Source: Auriscalpium vulgare (lineage: Eukaryota > Basidiomycota > Agaricomycetes > Russulales > Auriscalpiaceae). From it: a stretch of DNA of 64,000 nt. The notes under the pieces were generated by a model, which was given only the letters and a program-made list of their open reading frames with translations, searched no databases and had not been told where the DNA came from. Where the stretch lies: assembly GCA_019915015.1 (NCBI GenBank), contig JAHBBC010000015.1, positions 1,364,001-1,428,000 on the forward strand, read 5' to 3'. Below are positions 9,582-21,057 of the stretch, one piece after another (positions within the stretch are counted from its first letter, which is position 1; every line of letters begins with the position of its first letter). The position numbers were made by a program, and so were the translations under genes.

Positions 9582-10069
9582 ATGTGCGACTGCTACCCAG
9601 CTTTCAAAGCCGGGCCAGGCGTCCCGGAGAGTAGTCCGGCGCCGACTGGCGGCCAAGGTTCGTATATGCTCGGTGATGTCCATAGGCCGTACCAAAGAGC
9701 CGTTGAAGATCCCGATGCAGGGCTGACACCAGCGAAAGCCGAGCGGTGGAGGTTCCTTCAAGAGGCAAAACGTGGGTTGCGCTAGCTCTATTTTACTGAC
9801 TTACTGGCTAAATGGGGCGTGCTACTAGACTCTGGGAAGTATGGTATGATTGTTACACAAACTTGGTAGACAAGCCCGGAAGTGAAGACTACTCTATGGA
9901 ATACCTGGCCCTGTCGCAAAAGAGTTTCATGGCGCAAGTGAAGCAGGAAGGGGAGATCATTGCGAAAATGCGAGAGGCCGTCGTGGAAATGGCATTTATT
10001 CGTGGTGGTAGTGATAGACTTGTTCTAGCGATCCGTGCTAAGCAGGCGGCCGACAGCGGAGGAGACTAA
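9582..10069 (+). CDS. B3: family B member on opposite strand
   Basis: Exon 1 is 9582-9771, starting MCDCYPAFKAGPGVPES and containing EDPDAGLTPAKAERWRFLQE. The donor is gtgggt, as in B1 and B2. One base is missing relative to B1/B2 just after the family acceptor, so that acceptor would put the second exon out of frame. An AG 17 bp further on (9838-9839) restores the frame, giving exon 2 as 9840-10069 and 139 residues in total. The C-terminal half (KQEGEIIAKMREAV) is conserved and helical. The copy may be rescued by the shifted acceptor or may be losing function. It converges on A3 with 70 bp between stops. Confidence 0.55.
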
Positions 10070-10139
10070 CTACTGCGTACGAAAGCGGATGGCATGGGTG
10101 ACCGGTGACAGAATGTACAAAACAAACACATCGCTCCTT

Positions 10140-11199
10140 CTATGATACATTTTGCGCGTCGTACATATCCTTGATTTTGAGGAGGTCTGCATAAGTTTGC
10201 CGGTAGTTCTCTTTGTATAGAAGAAGTTCCTTCTCCATAATTTCACGCTTACGTCTCAACTCTGCGAGCTCTTGATCCCTTTCACCCAAAGCCGATACAG
10301 CCCCCATGTATCTCGTCATGAGGAGTTTGATACGCTTGACTCCTGCGTGGCGTCAGCAGATGACGATATCCAGATGTCGAAAAACAACTCTACCTTGTTC
10401 GATGGTGTCCCGCTCGCAGACCTTGGAATCTATGCCGAGCACCTTCCGCATTTCCACGACGTGTTTCTTAGTGTCATCGCGTCGCTGCTTCGCATCCGTC
10501 TGATTTTTCGTTTTAGCTTCTGAAGACAGCGTGGCAGCTTGATTCGCGGCTCCGGCCACTCCTTCGTTGACGTCGACGTTGGTTGCAGTTGCGCTTGACG
10601 TCCCCGGCAGTGCGTTCGACATCGATGGTGGCCTCGGAGATGTGCTTGGCGTTGTCAAGCGTGTGCTCGACCTGCCCGTAGACGTCCTGAATGCTGGCCG
10701 CGGTGCGGTAGAGGTCCTCGTCGATGCGTTTGACATTCTCACTGGGGCAGGTGAAGTCGATTCAGCCTGTCCTTGCCCTGTGCCAGCCATACCGTGCCGG
10801 TATGATGTGGCGTTGGATATGTCGCCGGATAAATTGAGCCGAGAAAAATCCAGAGGATTGCTAGCCCGAGAACGAGCGGTGCAAGCAGGGGAAGGAGGGC
10901 CCGGGAGAGCGTAGGGGCTCAGTGGATGATATTGTTGACCAGCCATGCCATCAACGAAGAGATCGCTTCCTTGTGGCGAAAGCACGGTATCGGCCCGCGA
11001 GTGTTGCGATGGGGTCATGTCGAGTCCATGCGCGGACATTGTGCGATTGGAGGAACCTGCCTCCTGGCTTGGTAATGCGTGACTGTACGAGGTCGAGCTG
11101 TTGACAGAGTGATCGAGAGCACTGTGAGTTGAGTTAAACCCATCAGAATTCAATGCTTACTGACCTGTGATTTTTCGCACAAGATTGTTCGGAATTCAT
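10140..11199 (-). CDS. A3: putative bHLH-like protein (family A)
   Basis: Exons 11199-11165, 11121-10394 and 10342-10140 sum to 966 nt, or 321 residues. The first intron (43 nt, gtcagt to cacag) is short; the alternative is an internal start. A TATA box at 11276-11281 supports the ATG at 11199. Residues 1-210 are Ser/Thr/Pro/Asn-rich. Then AKQRRDDTK, EMRKVLGI and ERDTIEQGVKRI form one bHLH-like unit, and the last 50 residues (RRKREIMEKELLLYKEN) are strongly coiled coil, as in bHLH-zipper proteins. The phase-1 intron inside helix 2 matches A1. The residue where E-box binders carry Glu is Ala, so ordinary E-box reading is doubtful. The role in gene control is inference. Confidence 0.7.
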
Positions 11200-11275
11200 C
11201 GTTGGAACTGCGGCGGCTGGTGGAGAGCGAGGTTCACGTCGAGCGAAGATGAGAGGTGTGGCAGACGCAAAGTGC

Positions 11276-11282
11276 TATATAA
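11276..11282 (-). promoter_or_regulatory. TATA-like element upstream of A3
   Basis: TATATA on the minus strand about 77 nt before the proposed A3 start codon. Confidence 0.45.
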
Positions 11283-12597
11283 CTGAATACTGACTCTCAG
11301 GAAACGTGGCATTCGATTGTTACTAGACAAGAACCTTTGTACATAGATCGTATGAGACGCTCCTCAAGTACAACGTCCCAAGGTACAAGGGCTCGACAGA
11401 AGTCAACGTAGCCAGTACGTAGCCACACATGGAGGGGACAACCAGACCAGAGTTCAGCCGCAAAGCTGACAATGAGCACAAGTTTGGGCGATGGAAACCG
11501 CGAAGATGTTGATACTGTTACACCGCCCAGAGTCTGCCAGAGCCTGGATGATCATAAGTACGCAGACTCTTCGGAACGTTCGTACATGTCGGACAAGGTA
11601 TCGGCCATATCTTGGAGACTGGTACGAGAGAGGTTAGGGCCCTACATGTACAGCTGCTCTCTGGTTCCTGGCAGACCAGCTGCAGGGTGAAACAAGGTCT
11701 CTAGCGGTCAGTGCGGCGGCAGGGTTCCGTGGCACAGATCCTGCAGCTTGTACCCTCGGAATTCCCGAAAGCTCCTCCACATCCTATCGCACAGACTGTC
11801 CATGCGCGCCCAGTCTAATCAGCCTCCGATCGGTTGGACATTTTGACAATCATACGCCTCCACACGTCTGGACGCACCATCTCGGAAGACTATGGACCCC
11901 TAGGGCGGAAGAGGGCGGAATATGGGGGAGACCAGCTGTGTTCTCGTCTCCACCCTCTTGACTTAGTCGCACGTAGGCAGACGAGGAGTAGTACGGAAAA
12001 GAAGTCAGGCCCGAGCGAAGCCCGAGTTCAACTTGTTGTCAGCGGCAACGGAGCACGTGCCAGCCCCGGCCCGCATTGGCTTCATCGAACTGTAACAATG
12101 TTCATGGCTGCGAAGACGCTTCGAAGACCCAAATACTTACCCTTGGAAAGTACTATTCTCCGTGGCTTATCTTGGCACAGAAGACAGTCGATTCTCCGCG
12201 CCAGGCTGCGCAACGTCGGCAACAAAGACTGGCACATCAATTTACCTAGCGGTACTACCCTGATCAACCTTGAATGCATCGGCTACCAAGCTCTACCAAT
12301 CAGCACAGCCTGCGCCTGCGCACTCCAGACCCACAGGATAGGCCGATCGATCCATCTGACTCCGATAGGCTGGCAAATCATCATGCGAGTTTGCGCGGTT
12401 CTTCTGAGCTCGGGCGACGTTTAAAGCACCGGCGAGGCACCAACTCTACTTCGACCCTTGTCGACCACTGCGCATACGACCTATAAGATCGTTTGTATGG
12501 CCCATTGTGCAACCCGCATGCAGGCTCCCCCCCCTTCGTCGCGCTTAGTTGCTGCTGCAAGCCGCTAGGTTCTCGTCGAGCCTTGCCCGAGGGTTTC
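11283..12597. other. Intergenic between A3 and the D array
   Basis: An open frame at 11834-12424 has no recognisable domain or homologue in the window. No gene is called. Confidence 0.35.
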
Positions 12598-14399
12598 ATG
12601 TCGGCATCATATCATCTACAAGTCGAGCTGTTGTCGCGTCCGCCTGGTGGACCTGGGGCGTTGATCATCGGGACGGTGGTGGCAGCAATGTACGTTCGCT
12701 CACTCTTCGTCTGTTCACGCGCTGTCCTAGGAGTGACTGACAAGGCCGGTGCTGGCGGTGTGCTTAGGTTGTACGGAGTAACATCGCAGCAGGTCGTCTT
12801 TTACTTTGGGCATTTCCCGCAGGATGGATTGTTTGTGAAACTCTGGGTGCGTCTCGGCGCCATCATGTCTCTGCGATACGCAGCTAACCCCGATCAACCT
12901 CTTAGGTCATTTCACTGTGGTATGATCTCGCCTTGCACGTCTCAATCACACTATAAAATTGCTCGACAGGAGCTTAGACACGGTCACCACCGCATTATCA
13001 GGGCATGTCGTGTACAACTTCTTCGTCCTGCGGTTTGGTGAATCGAGCTATTTTCCGCTCAGCAACTGGTAGTTGCCGATCTTCATCCTTGACGATGTAA
13101 CTCGTGTATGCACCACAGGGCGGTCAGCGTTGCGGCTCTCACGACGGTGGGCAGGCAAGATCTCTTATAAACACAGTCCCCTGATATCCCCCTAGGGCGC
13201 AATCATCTTCTTGGTGCAAGCGTGCGCATGTCAGCCCAGAACTCAGTCCTGCAGAGGTAGCTAACTCTGCGAATAGGTTCTTCATCTTCCGTATACGAAA
13301 ATGTACGTCTTCCCCGCGACCGCCATAATCATCTTCTGTGACCTTTATAATTCGGGTCCAGTACGTAGGAGGGTCTTCCCTGAATCACGGCTTACGAATG
13401 TCATGTTCGTGTTCTTCGTGCGTCCTCTTCCCCAGCTGCACAGCAGATGAGCTCATGTCCGAACGCAGACCTTGCTATCTCTGTACGCCTTCGCCACAAG
13501 CATACGTTAGTCCTTTGTTTCTAATCATCATGCATCTGTGCCGGCTCATCAGTTACATGTAGAGCTGACATATTATGAGTGCGCATGCCCTCTCAATCAA
13601 ATATCCAGGCTGTGTAGCTTACATTCTTCCATAGCGTGAGCCTGCCTGAGGCTGCCTCGCGACGCGTAAGCCCCAGCCAAGAGATCCCGCTCAGATCACT
13701 GACCGCTGGTACTTACACTGCAGCCGATATACATCAGTAACATCACTATCGGCACCGGCCTTGACGTCTTGATCACCTTCGCAATGGTGTTAATTCTGCA
13801 CCAGCACAGGAACGAATTCGCAGCCAAGTATGTCCCTGTACCCACCCCGGCGCGTTGCGCATGATTGACACCACGGCTCTGCCTGCAGGAGGAACTCTAT
13901 CGAGCAACTGATCTTCTTCTTCTTCACGCGGGGGGTCATCTTGACGTATGTGATGCAACGGACTGCCGGACGATAGTACTGACTGATTATTGTCTTCGGT
14001 TCCCTCATAGCGTGTTTCAGGCTCTGCAGGTCACCTTGGTGCGCAACATGCCTTGTTGTGAAATTCCTTCACATAAAGAGGTCTTGTTTTACAGTCCTAC
14101 GCGGCCCCGAAGACCAACTCCTGGTTCGTTGTCTTCGTGTGCATCAGTAAAGGTACCAACTTTCGCTATTGCTCCGAGTATGCATCACAGGCAACTAACC
14201 TCTCCGCACAGTGTATGCGAACTCAGCACTCGTCACGTACGCCTTACAGCCATGATCCTCTCTCGTGGCCTGTCTTGATTCTCGCGACAGGCTTAACAAT
14301 CGCGAGCGCCTCGAGCGACGTGCGTCGGAGGCGCGGCAGCTCGGGTACATGATGAGCGGAACATATGAGCTCTCAGCACCTTTGGACCTTTCCCGCTGA
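12598..14399 (+). CDS. D1: DUF6534-like multi-pass membrane protein
   Basis: About 17 exons assembled by following the pattern shared by all five D genes. It begins MSASYHLQVELL and has GALIIGTVVAAM then LYGVTSQQVVFYF (first membrane segments and family motif). It continues with VVYNFFVLRFGES, FFIFRIRK followed by LRRRVFPES, QLTYYE, PIYISNITIGTGLDVLITF, and IEQLIFFFFTRGVIL. The end VYANSALVTLNNRERLE matches the DUF6534 signature before a cytosolic tail. I count roughly seven hydrophobic segments. Fungal members have no established function; a receptor-like or membrane role is inference. D1 lacks one intron (after NWAVS) that D2 and D4 have. The neighbours are four paralogues, so the array grew by local duplication. 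Start ATG 12598; stop TGA 14397-14399. Confidence 0.8.
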
Positions 14400-15671
14400 C
14401 TGCATCATGCTGATGCACCTGGGGCTCTTGGGAGATTTTGTCGATGTCGGAAGGACATGAGAGATCGTAACGCCGCAGCTGCGATTTTGCGTCACTCGAT
14501 GGTAAGTGACGCATTTGTTATGAGATGGTGCGATAGCGCGTTGATAGCGGTCTCGAATTTAGGACGGTGCAGCATGCAATGCGGAAATGGCGCGGATGCG
14601 CGTCCTCTGCCCCCGACCGAGGGTGCGCTGCCAAGGCTCGAGCCTCGAGGCTTCGTTTGAGTCTCAGTTCAGGCACGACAAGTTACAACTCTAAACTCAA
14701 GATGACCAGAAGAACTTCGAGAAGCGTCGGCCCCCCGGGAGACCCGACAGCAATTCGATTTACAATGGATTTCAAACGCGGGAGAAATAACAGGCATCGC
14801 GGAGGCGTCCAGATTCGCATGGCTAAATGGCAGCTGGGTAGAGCACTGGGCTGAAGGCGAAGCCATCGGCGCTGCAGCCTGCTCTTATTTGGGAGAGAAA
14901 TGCCTCCGCTACTATTCAATCATAAAGTACACCCTGCCACGCCCTGTATCGCGCCGCCTATTTCTCCATCCCCGGCGAATCGCCGGAACGACTCGTTGCG
15001 TTGTCCTCCAACTCCAATGCCGTAAGGGTCTACGGCGATCAAATGGCGGTCTTGCATGGGCGTTCCCGAATCCTCTGTTTGGCTACAGTCTTCATGCATG
15101 TGCTCAGCGTGTGCTTCAATGGTCAATAACTGTACCTCTGAAAATCTTTGATCAAGTCGACGTCAGGCGAGTGTCAGGCGCCCTCGTTGGAGCCAGGACT
15201 AATCTATGACAATCGACACCGTGGCCGCTACAGAGAACACACTGACGACTATTCGTCCGATGGAAAACGACTGTCTTCCGGCGCGCAAGGTCGGCAACGG
15301 AGACTGCGTCCGATGCTGATCGCACATTGCAGATCTGGATCTTCCACGCCAGCTCAGTCCGTTCCTGATCCTTCGACCCTTCAACAAATTCAACGAATCC
15401 GTTGGTACAGAAGTCCGACGCGATGTCGTACCTTGTCGTACGGGCGCAGACGGGCGCCCCAGCGAGCCACAGCGGGCGACGCGAGCCAGCCAACCAGGTT
15501 GCTAGCTGCTAATATGGCCCAGTCCGTTCTGACGCGCGCACATCGTGACTCAAAATCGCCCTGAGTCCCATTTGGTTACCGCACAACGCTTTCTCCAGCA
15601 CAAGCCTGCTCTGTATCGCTTGAACCACGCACCCCATGTTGCCCGGTGTCTGCTAGTACGCTGCCGAGCTT
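14400..15671. other. Intergenic between D1 and D2
   Basis: Several overlapping open frames up to 138 codons on both strands, none with a recognisable motif or a believable splice model. Confidence 0.4.
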
Positions 15672-17556
15672 ATGTCTGTGCTCTTTCTGGATAACGTGCC
15701 GCCGCGAGATGTGCACTCGATTCCACCCCATCAGCCTGGCGGCATACTGATAGGGTGTGTCGTGGCAGCAGTGTAATTGTTCCCTTTCTCGCGCCTTTTC
15801 ACGTATTGACCGGTCGTGGCGACACACAGATTGTATGGATTTACCTCGCAGCAGGTGGTGTTCTACTTCTCGCACTTCTCACAGGATGGGATTGCTCTCA
15901 AAATATGGGTGCGTCGCGGCATGCTCTTCAGCGAGCGTTTCTGATCTGCTTTTTTTGTCTAGGCAGCGATGGTTTGGTATGTCATCGACCGGAATATCCA
16001 GTACCTTCCAGTGCTGAAGTCAGTGCAGGGTCTTCGACACATTGGCGACAATCCTCACTGTATTGGTCGCATATGACTACTTTATTTTACGGTATGGTGA
16101 GGCTGTACAAAGGCCGCTAGATAATTGGTACGCGGCGTCTTGTTTCTTATGTGTCAGGCTCTGACACCAGATTTGATTCATAGGTGGTTCAGCGTAGGCA
16201 TCCTCTTACTTCGACCGGGTTGACTGAGGCTCACTGCGCTCTTCTAGATTGCCGGCGTTGCAACGGTTGGAAGGTCTCTCCGAACAGTTGAAGTCTTCGC
16301 TAATACACCTTTTCTTTAGGGCGCTACGATAATTCTAGTCCACGGGTGCGTCTGCGGTCGATCGCTTTAGCTCCTGAAGCTCGAAACTCACTGCCGTGTC
16401 AGTTTCTTCATCTTCCGCATTCGCAAACGTACTTGGCCCCTTACCGGACTTCAATATTACTTGCTCATACTCCTCGTAGTGCGCAGGACTGTGTATCCGG
16501 GCTCTCAACTCAACCACATCATATTTGTCTTCTTCGTACGTCCTTTTTCATGTCATAATTATCGACGTGCCCTACAACCTCTCATGCCTGCTTGTAGAGT
16601 ATTATGGCCCTGTTCTGTTTCGCGTCTAGTATACGTGCGTTTTCATGTTCTTTCCCGCTCGATGATTTCTGACTTGCAGATCAGAATTGACCTATTATGA
16701 GTGCGTCTCTTGCGTGCTGTTTCTACGCAGTGCAGCTTTTCAATTAATCAATACTCCGCTTATTAGCTTTCGGGACCCTCAGTCCTGTTACCGACGAGTA
16801 GGTTTCGCACCGCACAGCTTGCTCGTGTTTCGCTCACCTGCCTCCCTGTAGCCCATGTTCATCAGCAACGTCAGCGTTCAAACTGCATTGGACCTGTTTA
16901 TCACCATCGCCCTGGTCGCGATGCTACAGTTCCACCGGAACGAGTTCACGGCGAAGTAAGCCGCCCTCCTCGCCTTTCACATTTGCTCTGATGCTATGTT
17001 CCACAGGAGCAGCCCGATTGAACAGCTGACGTTTTTCTTTCTTACGCGCGGCGTCGTTCTCACGTACGTGTTCTCAATGAACTTGCCATCGCCAAGTTCC
17101 CATCTTGATGTTGAGGGCAACAGTGTCTTTCAGGTACTCCTCGTGGCTGTGGTACGTCGCGAAGGTTGTAGTCTGTCTTGAATAAGTGTACTGACTAACT
17201 CGCTTCAAAGCCATACGCAGCAGCTGGCAGCTTAGCCCCTTTTGCCCTCTTCGCTTGTGTCAGCAATGGTGAGTCGTATGCGTAGGTCGTAACCAGCTGA
17301 TCACTGTTCTATGATTCAGTCTATGCAAACTCGGCGCTCGTAACGTACGTCGCCATGCCGTCTGCTCTCATGCCCATCGTTCTTACACTCTATTGCTGGC
17401 AGATTGAATAATCGCGACCGCATCATGCGGGGAGATGGGACGACTCACAGTAGCCTATTCCACCACTCATCCATGCAATTTGCCATCCCAGACCTGCATC
17501 TCACGTCATTTGAGACTGTTTGTTATCTCACCCATCTGCCTCATGCGCATGACTGA
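15672..17556 (+). CDS. D2: DUF6534-like multi-pass membrane protein
   Basis: About 18 exons. The start MSVLFLDNVPPRD is followed by GGILIGCVVAAV and LYGFTSQQVVFYF. Then come WVFDTLATILTVLV, IAGVAT, GATIILVHG, FFIFRIRK with LRRTVYPGS, KLTYYE, and DFRDPQSCYRR. After these, PMFISNVSVQTALDLFITI, IEQLTFFFLTRGVVL, TVFQVLLVAV and VYANSALVTLNNRDRI. Each join uses a GT donor and AG acceptor and keeps the frame. The tail HSSMQFAIPDLHLTSFE resembles the end of D4. It converges on D3. The stop at 17554-17556 is the first in frame after the final exon; a further 3' intron cannot be excluded. Likely an integral membrane protein of unknown function. Confidence 0.8.
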
Positions 17557-18361
17557 CCGCTGCCCTATCACAGGAAGGGCTACACTCAACTCAACGCCCA
17601 CAAAACGACCGACATCTCGATCATCTTGAGCTCCGGACCACGTCGCGCCCGGGCTCTATGTCCCCGGAGGCGCCAACTGTCACCGCGAAGCGACTGCATA
17701 CAGACGGGCACGGCGGGGTTTGACACATTCTACAGAGTATATATACCATGGATGAAGACGAGATACCCTTGGAGTTCGGGCAGCTGTGAAGCACAAAATA
17801 CACACGGTGTAATTGATCATGGTCCTCGTACGTTTGGTGGCGCCGGTCGTGCATTAGAAATGAGAGACGCGCGGTTGTGGACCCCGAGGAGCATCTGATA
17901 TGCAAGCCATCCATAGAGTACCGGAAGCAAAATCAGCCGCCGACAGCCTGGAACTCGACTGGCTCGAACTATGTAGCGCAAGCTAGAGTACTCGACATTG
18001 GTCGAGGCATGTCCTTAGACAAACTCAAACAACTCGGGAGTCGAGAGCCTAGGTCTGGCCTTGCTCTCGCCAAGAAGGAATATTATCAGAAAACGCGCCA
18101 ATGAGGTGAAGCGGTAGGCCTGTCCAGAACAAAGATCAAATTTGGCGTCCCACATGGCCTGCAGACCCACGACCACCCGTACATCTCCGCACCGTGAAAC
18201 CCAGAGAAATCTATAGCAAGCTACAATTATGTTACAACGCGCAGATGGTAAGTACGAAAGCTGGAGTAATGGGTCATGGACACCATGGGCGGCCTTTGCG
18301 CGCATGCGCGCCGCCGGGGTCGTCCAGCTCGCGCCCATCGGCCTGGAGGGCACTGCGCGGC
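17557..18361. other. Intergenic between convergent D2 and D3
   Basis: Short open frames only; none has motif support. Presumably 3' untranslated sequence of both neighbours. Confidence 0.4.
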
Positions 18362-20329
18362 TTAGCGGGCTCCTTGAAATGCGGAGCGCGACCCGGGGAC
18401 GGCCTGCTGAAAGAATCTTGCAGCTCGATATCGGAGTCGGACGGCGGACGTGGGTGGGTGTCCTGTGAGCGGCGAGGGCGCGCGGTAAGGAGCGGGACGA
18501 GGGGAGACCAAGGGAAACAGGCGAAGCGGACGCACATAGAGTTCGCCGTCGGAGCCACTGAGAAGGTCAGGCATTGTGAATTGGATGGTTGTTGCGCGGG
18601 GTTCCGGCGTCACCGACGAATCCCCCCCGCTCCGCCGACGATTATTGAGCCTGTAGCGATCAGTGATCAGCGTCTGAGCATTCAACGAGCAATCAAAATA
18701 TACCCACGTCATGAGCGCCGAGTTCGCGTAGACTGGATGCACAAATGAGACCGATAGCCGCATGGGGATAGTCAGAGCGAAGCGCACCTTTACTGAGGGA
18801 GAAGAGAAATGCTGCCCATATGTAGCTCCCATGGATTGCGAACGGCTGCGGGACGAGATGGATAAGGTAACTTAGAAGTGCGAGAGTGTGAGCTTACCAG
18901 GATGAGCAGTAAGATTTGGTAGAGACTGTGGTGCGGCGATCAAAGTTAGCATTACGAGAAAGATAACCAACGAGCAGCTCACGCTACGATTATGCCTCGT
19001 GTCACGAATAGTAACAAAAGTGCTTCAAATGGGGATTTTCTGAAACGAACGGTGGTAGTAAGTAGCAGAGGAGATATTGGAAAGCGTTATACACACTTGC
19101 GCGAAAACTCATTGTGATGTTGCGTCAATATGTGAACCAGTGTGACAGTGATGAGGAGGTCTAGTCCCGTCTCGATGCCGACATTGCTGAGGTAGACATT
19201 TCGGAGGTGTGGGGTGTGGCTAGCTGTCCCTTCAAAGCTGCGAAGACATGAGTTTGAGCGCCCCACGTTGCTGTCGGAGAAGAAACACACTCGTAGTAGG
19301 TCATTGCTGCGAAAGAGGGATCAGCGATGAAACGTGACGACATTCTAACACCAAAGCGGCTTACCTGCACTGCTGGCGAGGGCATAGATAGCGAGGATGA
19401 GCTGCAAGACATCAGGACGTTGGCAAGAAGTACAATGGTATGGACTCACGAAAGTGATACAGATAACAACATTAATCCTGGCGCGCGGGTATACTATTTG
19501 CCGCACTGCACACGCCTCGTCAATATCCGAGGGAGCGAATTGCACAGTCGAAAAGCTTACGGCGCCATATTCGAGCGACGAAGAATCTGAGCCCCCGTGC
19601 GTTCAGAAAGAATTATCGCAAACAATGAGCCAGGATTACTCACGTTTGTACTAAAAAGACGGTGATTCCCTGCAGAAAGAGTGGTCATGATTCAATCTCG
19701 AGGTGTAGGAGGACGGAGCGCACTGTTGTGATGCTAGCAGCCTGTATCCACGATTAGTTCAAAACTGTCCGTTCAGAAGCGAGAGAATGCGTGCTCACAT
19801 CCCAAGCCCTGCGGAGAACATGATGGTCGAATGAGGTGCGTGCAACTCCAGAAGGGTTCTAATCACGCACCAGCTGTTGTAGGCGATGTAGTGGGGGTCG
19901 CCAGAGTGAGATATTAAGAAAAAATATACGGTTGCAGAGTATAGTGCGGCGGTAATGAGATCGAAAGACCTGGATGCGGGGGGTCAGACATCGCCACAAT
20001 TGTACAGGCGGTCTTCGTACCATATGGCTAATACCTACGGAAATGGGCCAGGCGTGAGCAAACGGGTCAATAAAAGACGGAAGCCGAAGGAAAGACAGAC
20101 CCATAGCTTTATTTCGATCCCGTCATTCGTGAAATGAGTGAAGTAGAACCATGTTTGGTGTCCCGTCATGCCCGCCAGACTGAGATCCTGAGCTCAGATA
20201 CAAACACACTGGACGTGGTGCTGGTGCTCACAATGTGGTTATTATGAGGCCGATCAGCAGCGCTCCTGGGTCTTTTAGTCCATCATGAGTGGGGTGAGGG
20301 ATAGCAGTTGAAGGGTGGGAATCTGCCAT
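18362..20329 (-). CDS. D3: DUF6534-like multi-pass membrane protein
   Basis: The most diverged member. The start MADSHPSTAIPHP leads into GALLIGLIITTL. The motif is changed to LAGMTGHQTWFYF where the others read LYGVTSQQ. It continues SFDLITAALYSATVYFF, AASITT, GITVFLVQT, FFVARIWR with LRQIVYPRA, LILAIYALASS, and AMTYYD. Then VYLSNVGIETGLDLLITV, EALLLLFVTRGIIV, LYQILLLIL and VYANSALMTLNNRRR. About 16 exons. The intron before VYLSN present in the others is absent. The last exon carries a long basic Ser/Pro/Arg tail ending at 18362. Frame is kept at every join, so it looks functional. Function unknown. Confidence 0.75.
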
Positions 20330-21057
20330 GTACGTGGCCTGGGGATAGCGCGGCGAGGGCAGACAACATGAGCTGTCGCGCAGAAAGAGAGGCGTCCCGG
20401 CGGTGTAGATCGCTAGGTATATAGCGTGGGGGGGAATGGATATTGGGAATATGAATGAAGTCGGCTGGGGAGCGAGTCAACGCCATCCATTGACGGCTAG
20501 CTGCCAAGTCGCGAGGCTCGCGTAGCGTCGAGGAAGACCCCGAGAGCGCATGCGAGGCACACGTACCAGCAATTCAATCAATCTTGCCGGCAATCCCTGA
20601 GAAAGGCAGGCCTGCTGGGTCTCCCATTTGATTGCTCACGAGGCCAAGTTCGTTGTGACTTGCGGTGTACGTTGAGTCATGGATGCATCATCACCCGGTG
20701 GCGCGCGGCGGCGGCATTGGCGTGGGGAGTCTTCAAGAAGGGTTTTGACAATCTCGGCGGATCCCCGAGTTACAGCCTAACTGCCGTTTGAATCCCCCAG
20801 ATCATCCTGGCTCGAATCTGTCAAATCCGGCTCTAGTTTCAGTGGCAGTTGGCGCTAGGAAGTCTGTCAGTTCACTGATTCCCGACGCTTCCGACAAGAT
20901 GCTACGTAACCACCCAACCCCAAGAACTTGTAGTCTTGCGCGCACCACGCCAAGCATTATAACAGGGTATAATTGGTAGTGCTACATTACGACGGCATGT
21001 GCCCGATGGGATGTCGTTGTTAGGTGTTCTATGTGCTAGGTGATACCCTCCGCATGA
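20330..21057. other. Intergenic between D3 and D4
   Basis: No supported gene. It contains the D3 upstream region, with no clear TATA box seen. Confidence 0.4.

Noticed and set aside
1..11200. Transposon origin of the repeated A/B blocks
   Set aside because: No transposase, reverse transcriptase, terminal inverted repeats or LTRs found; segmental duplication explains what is seen.
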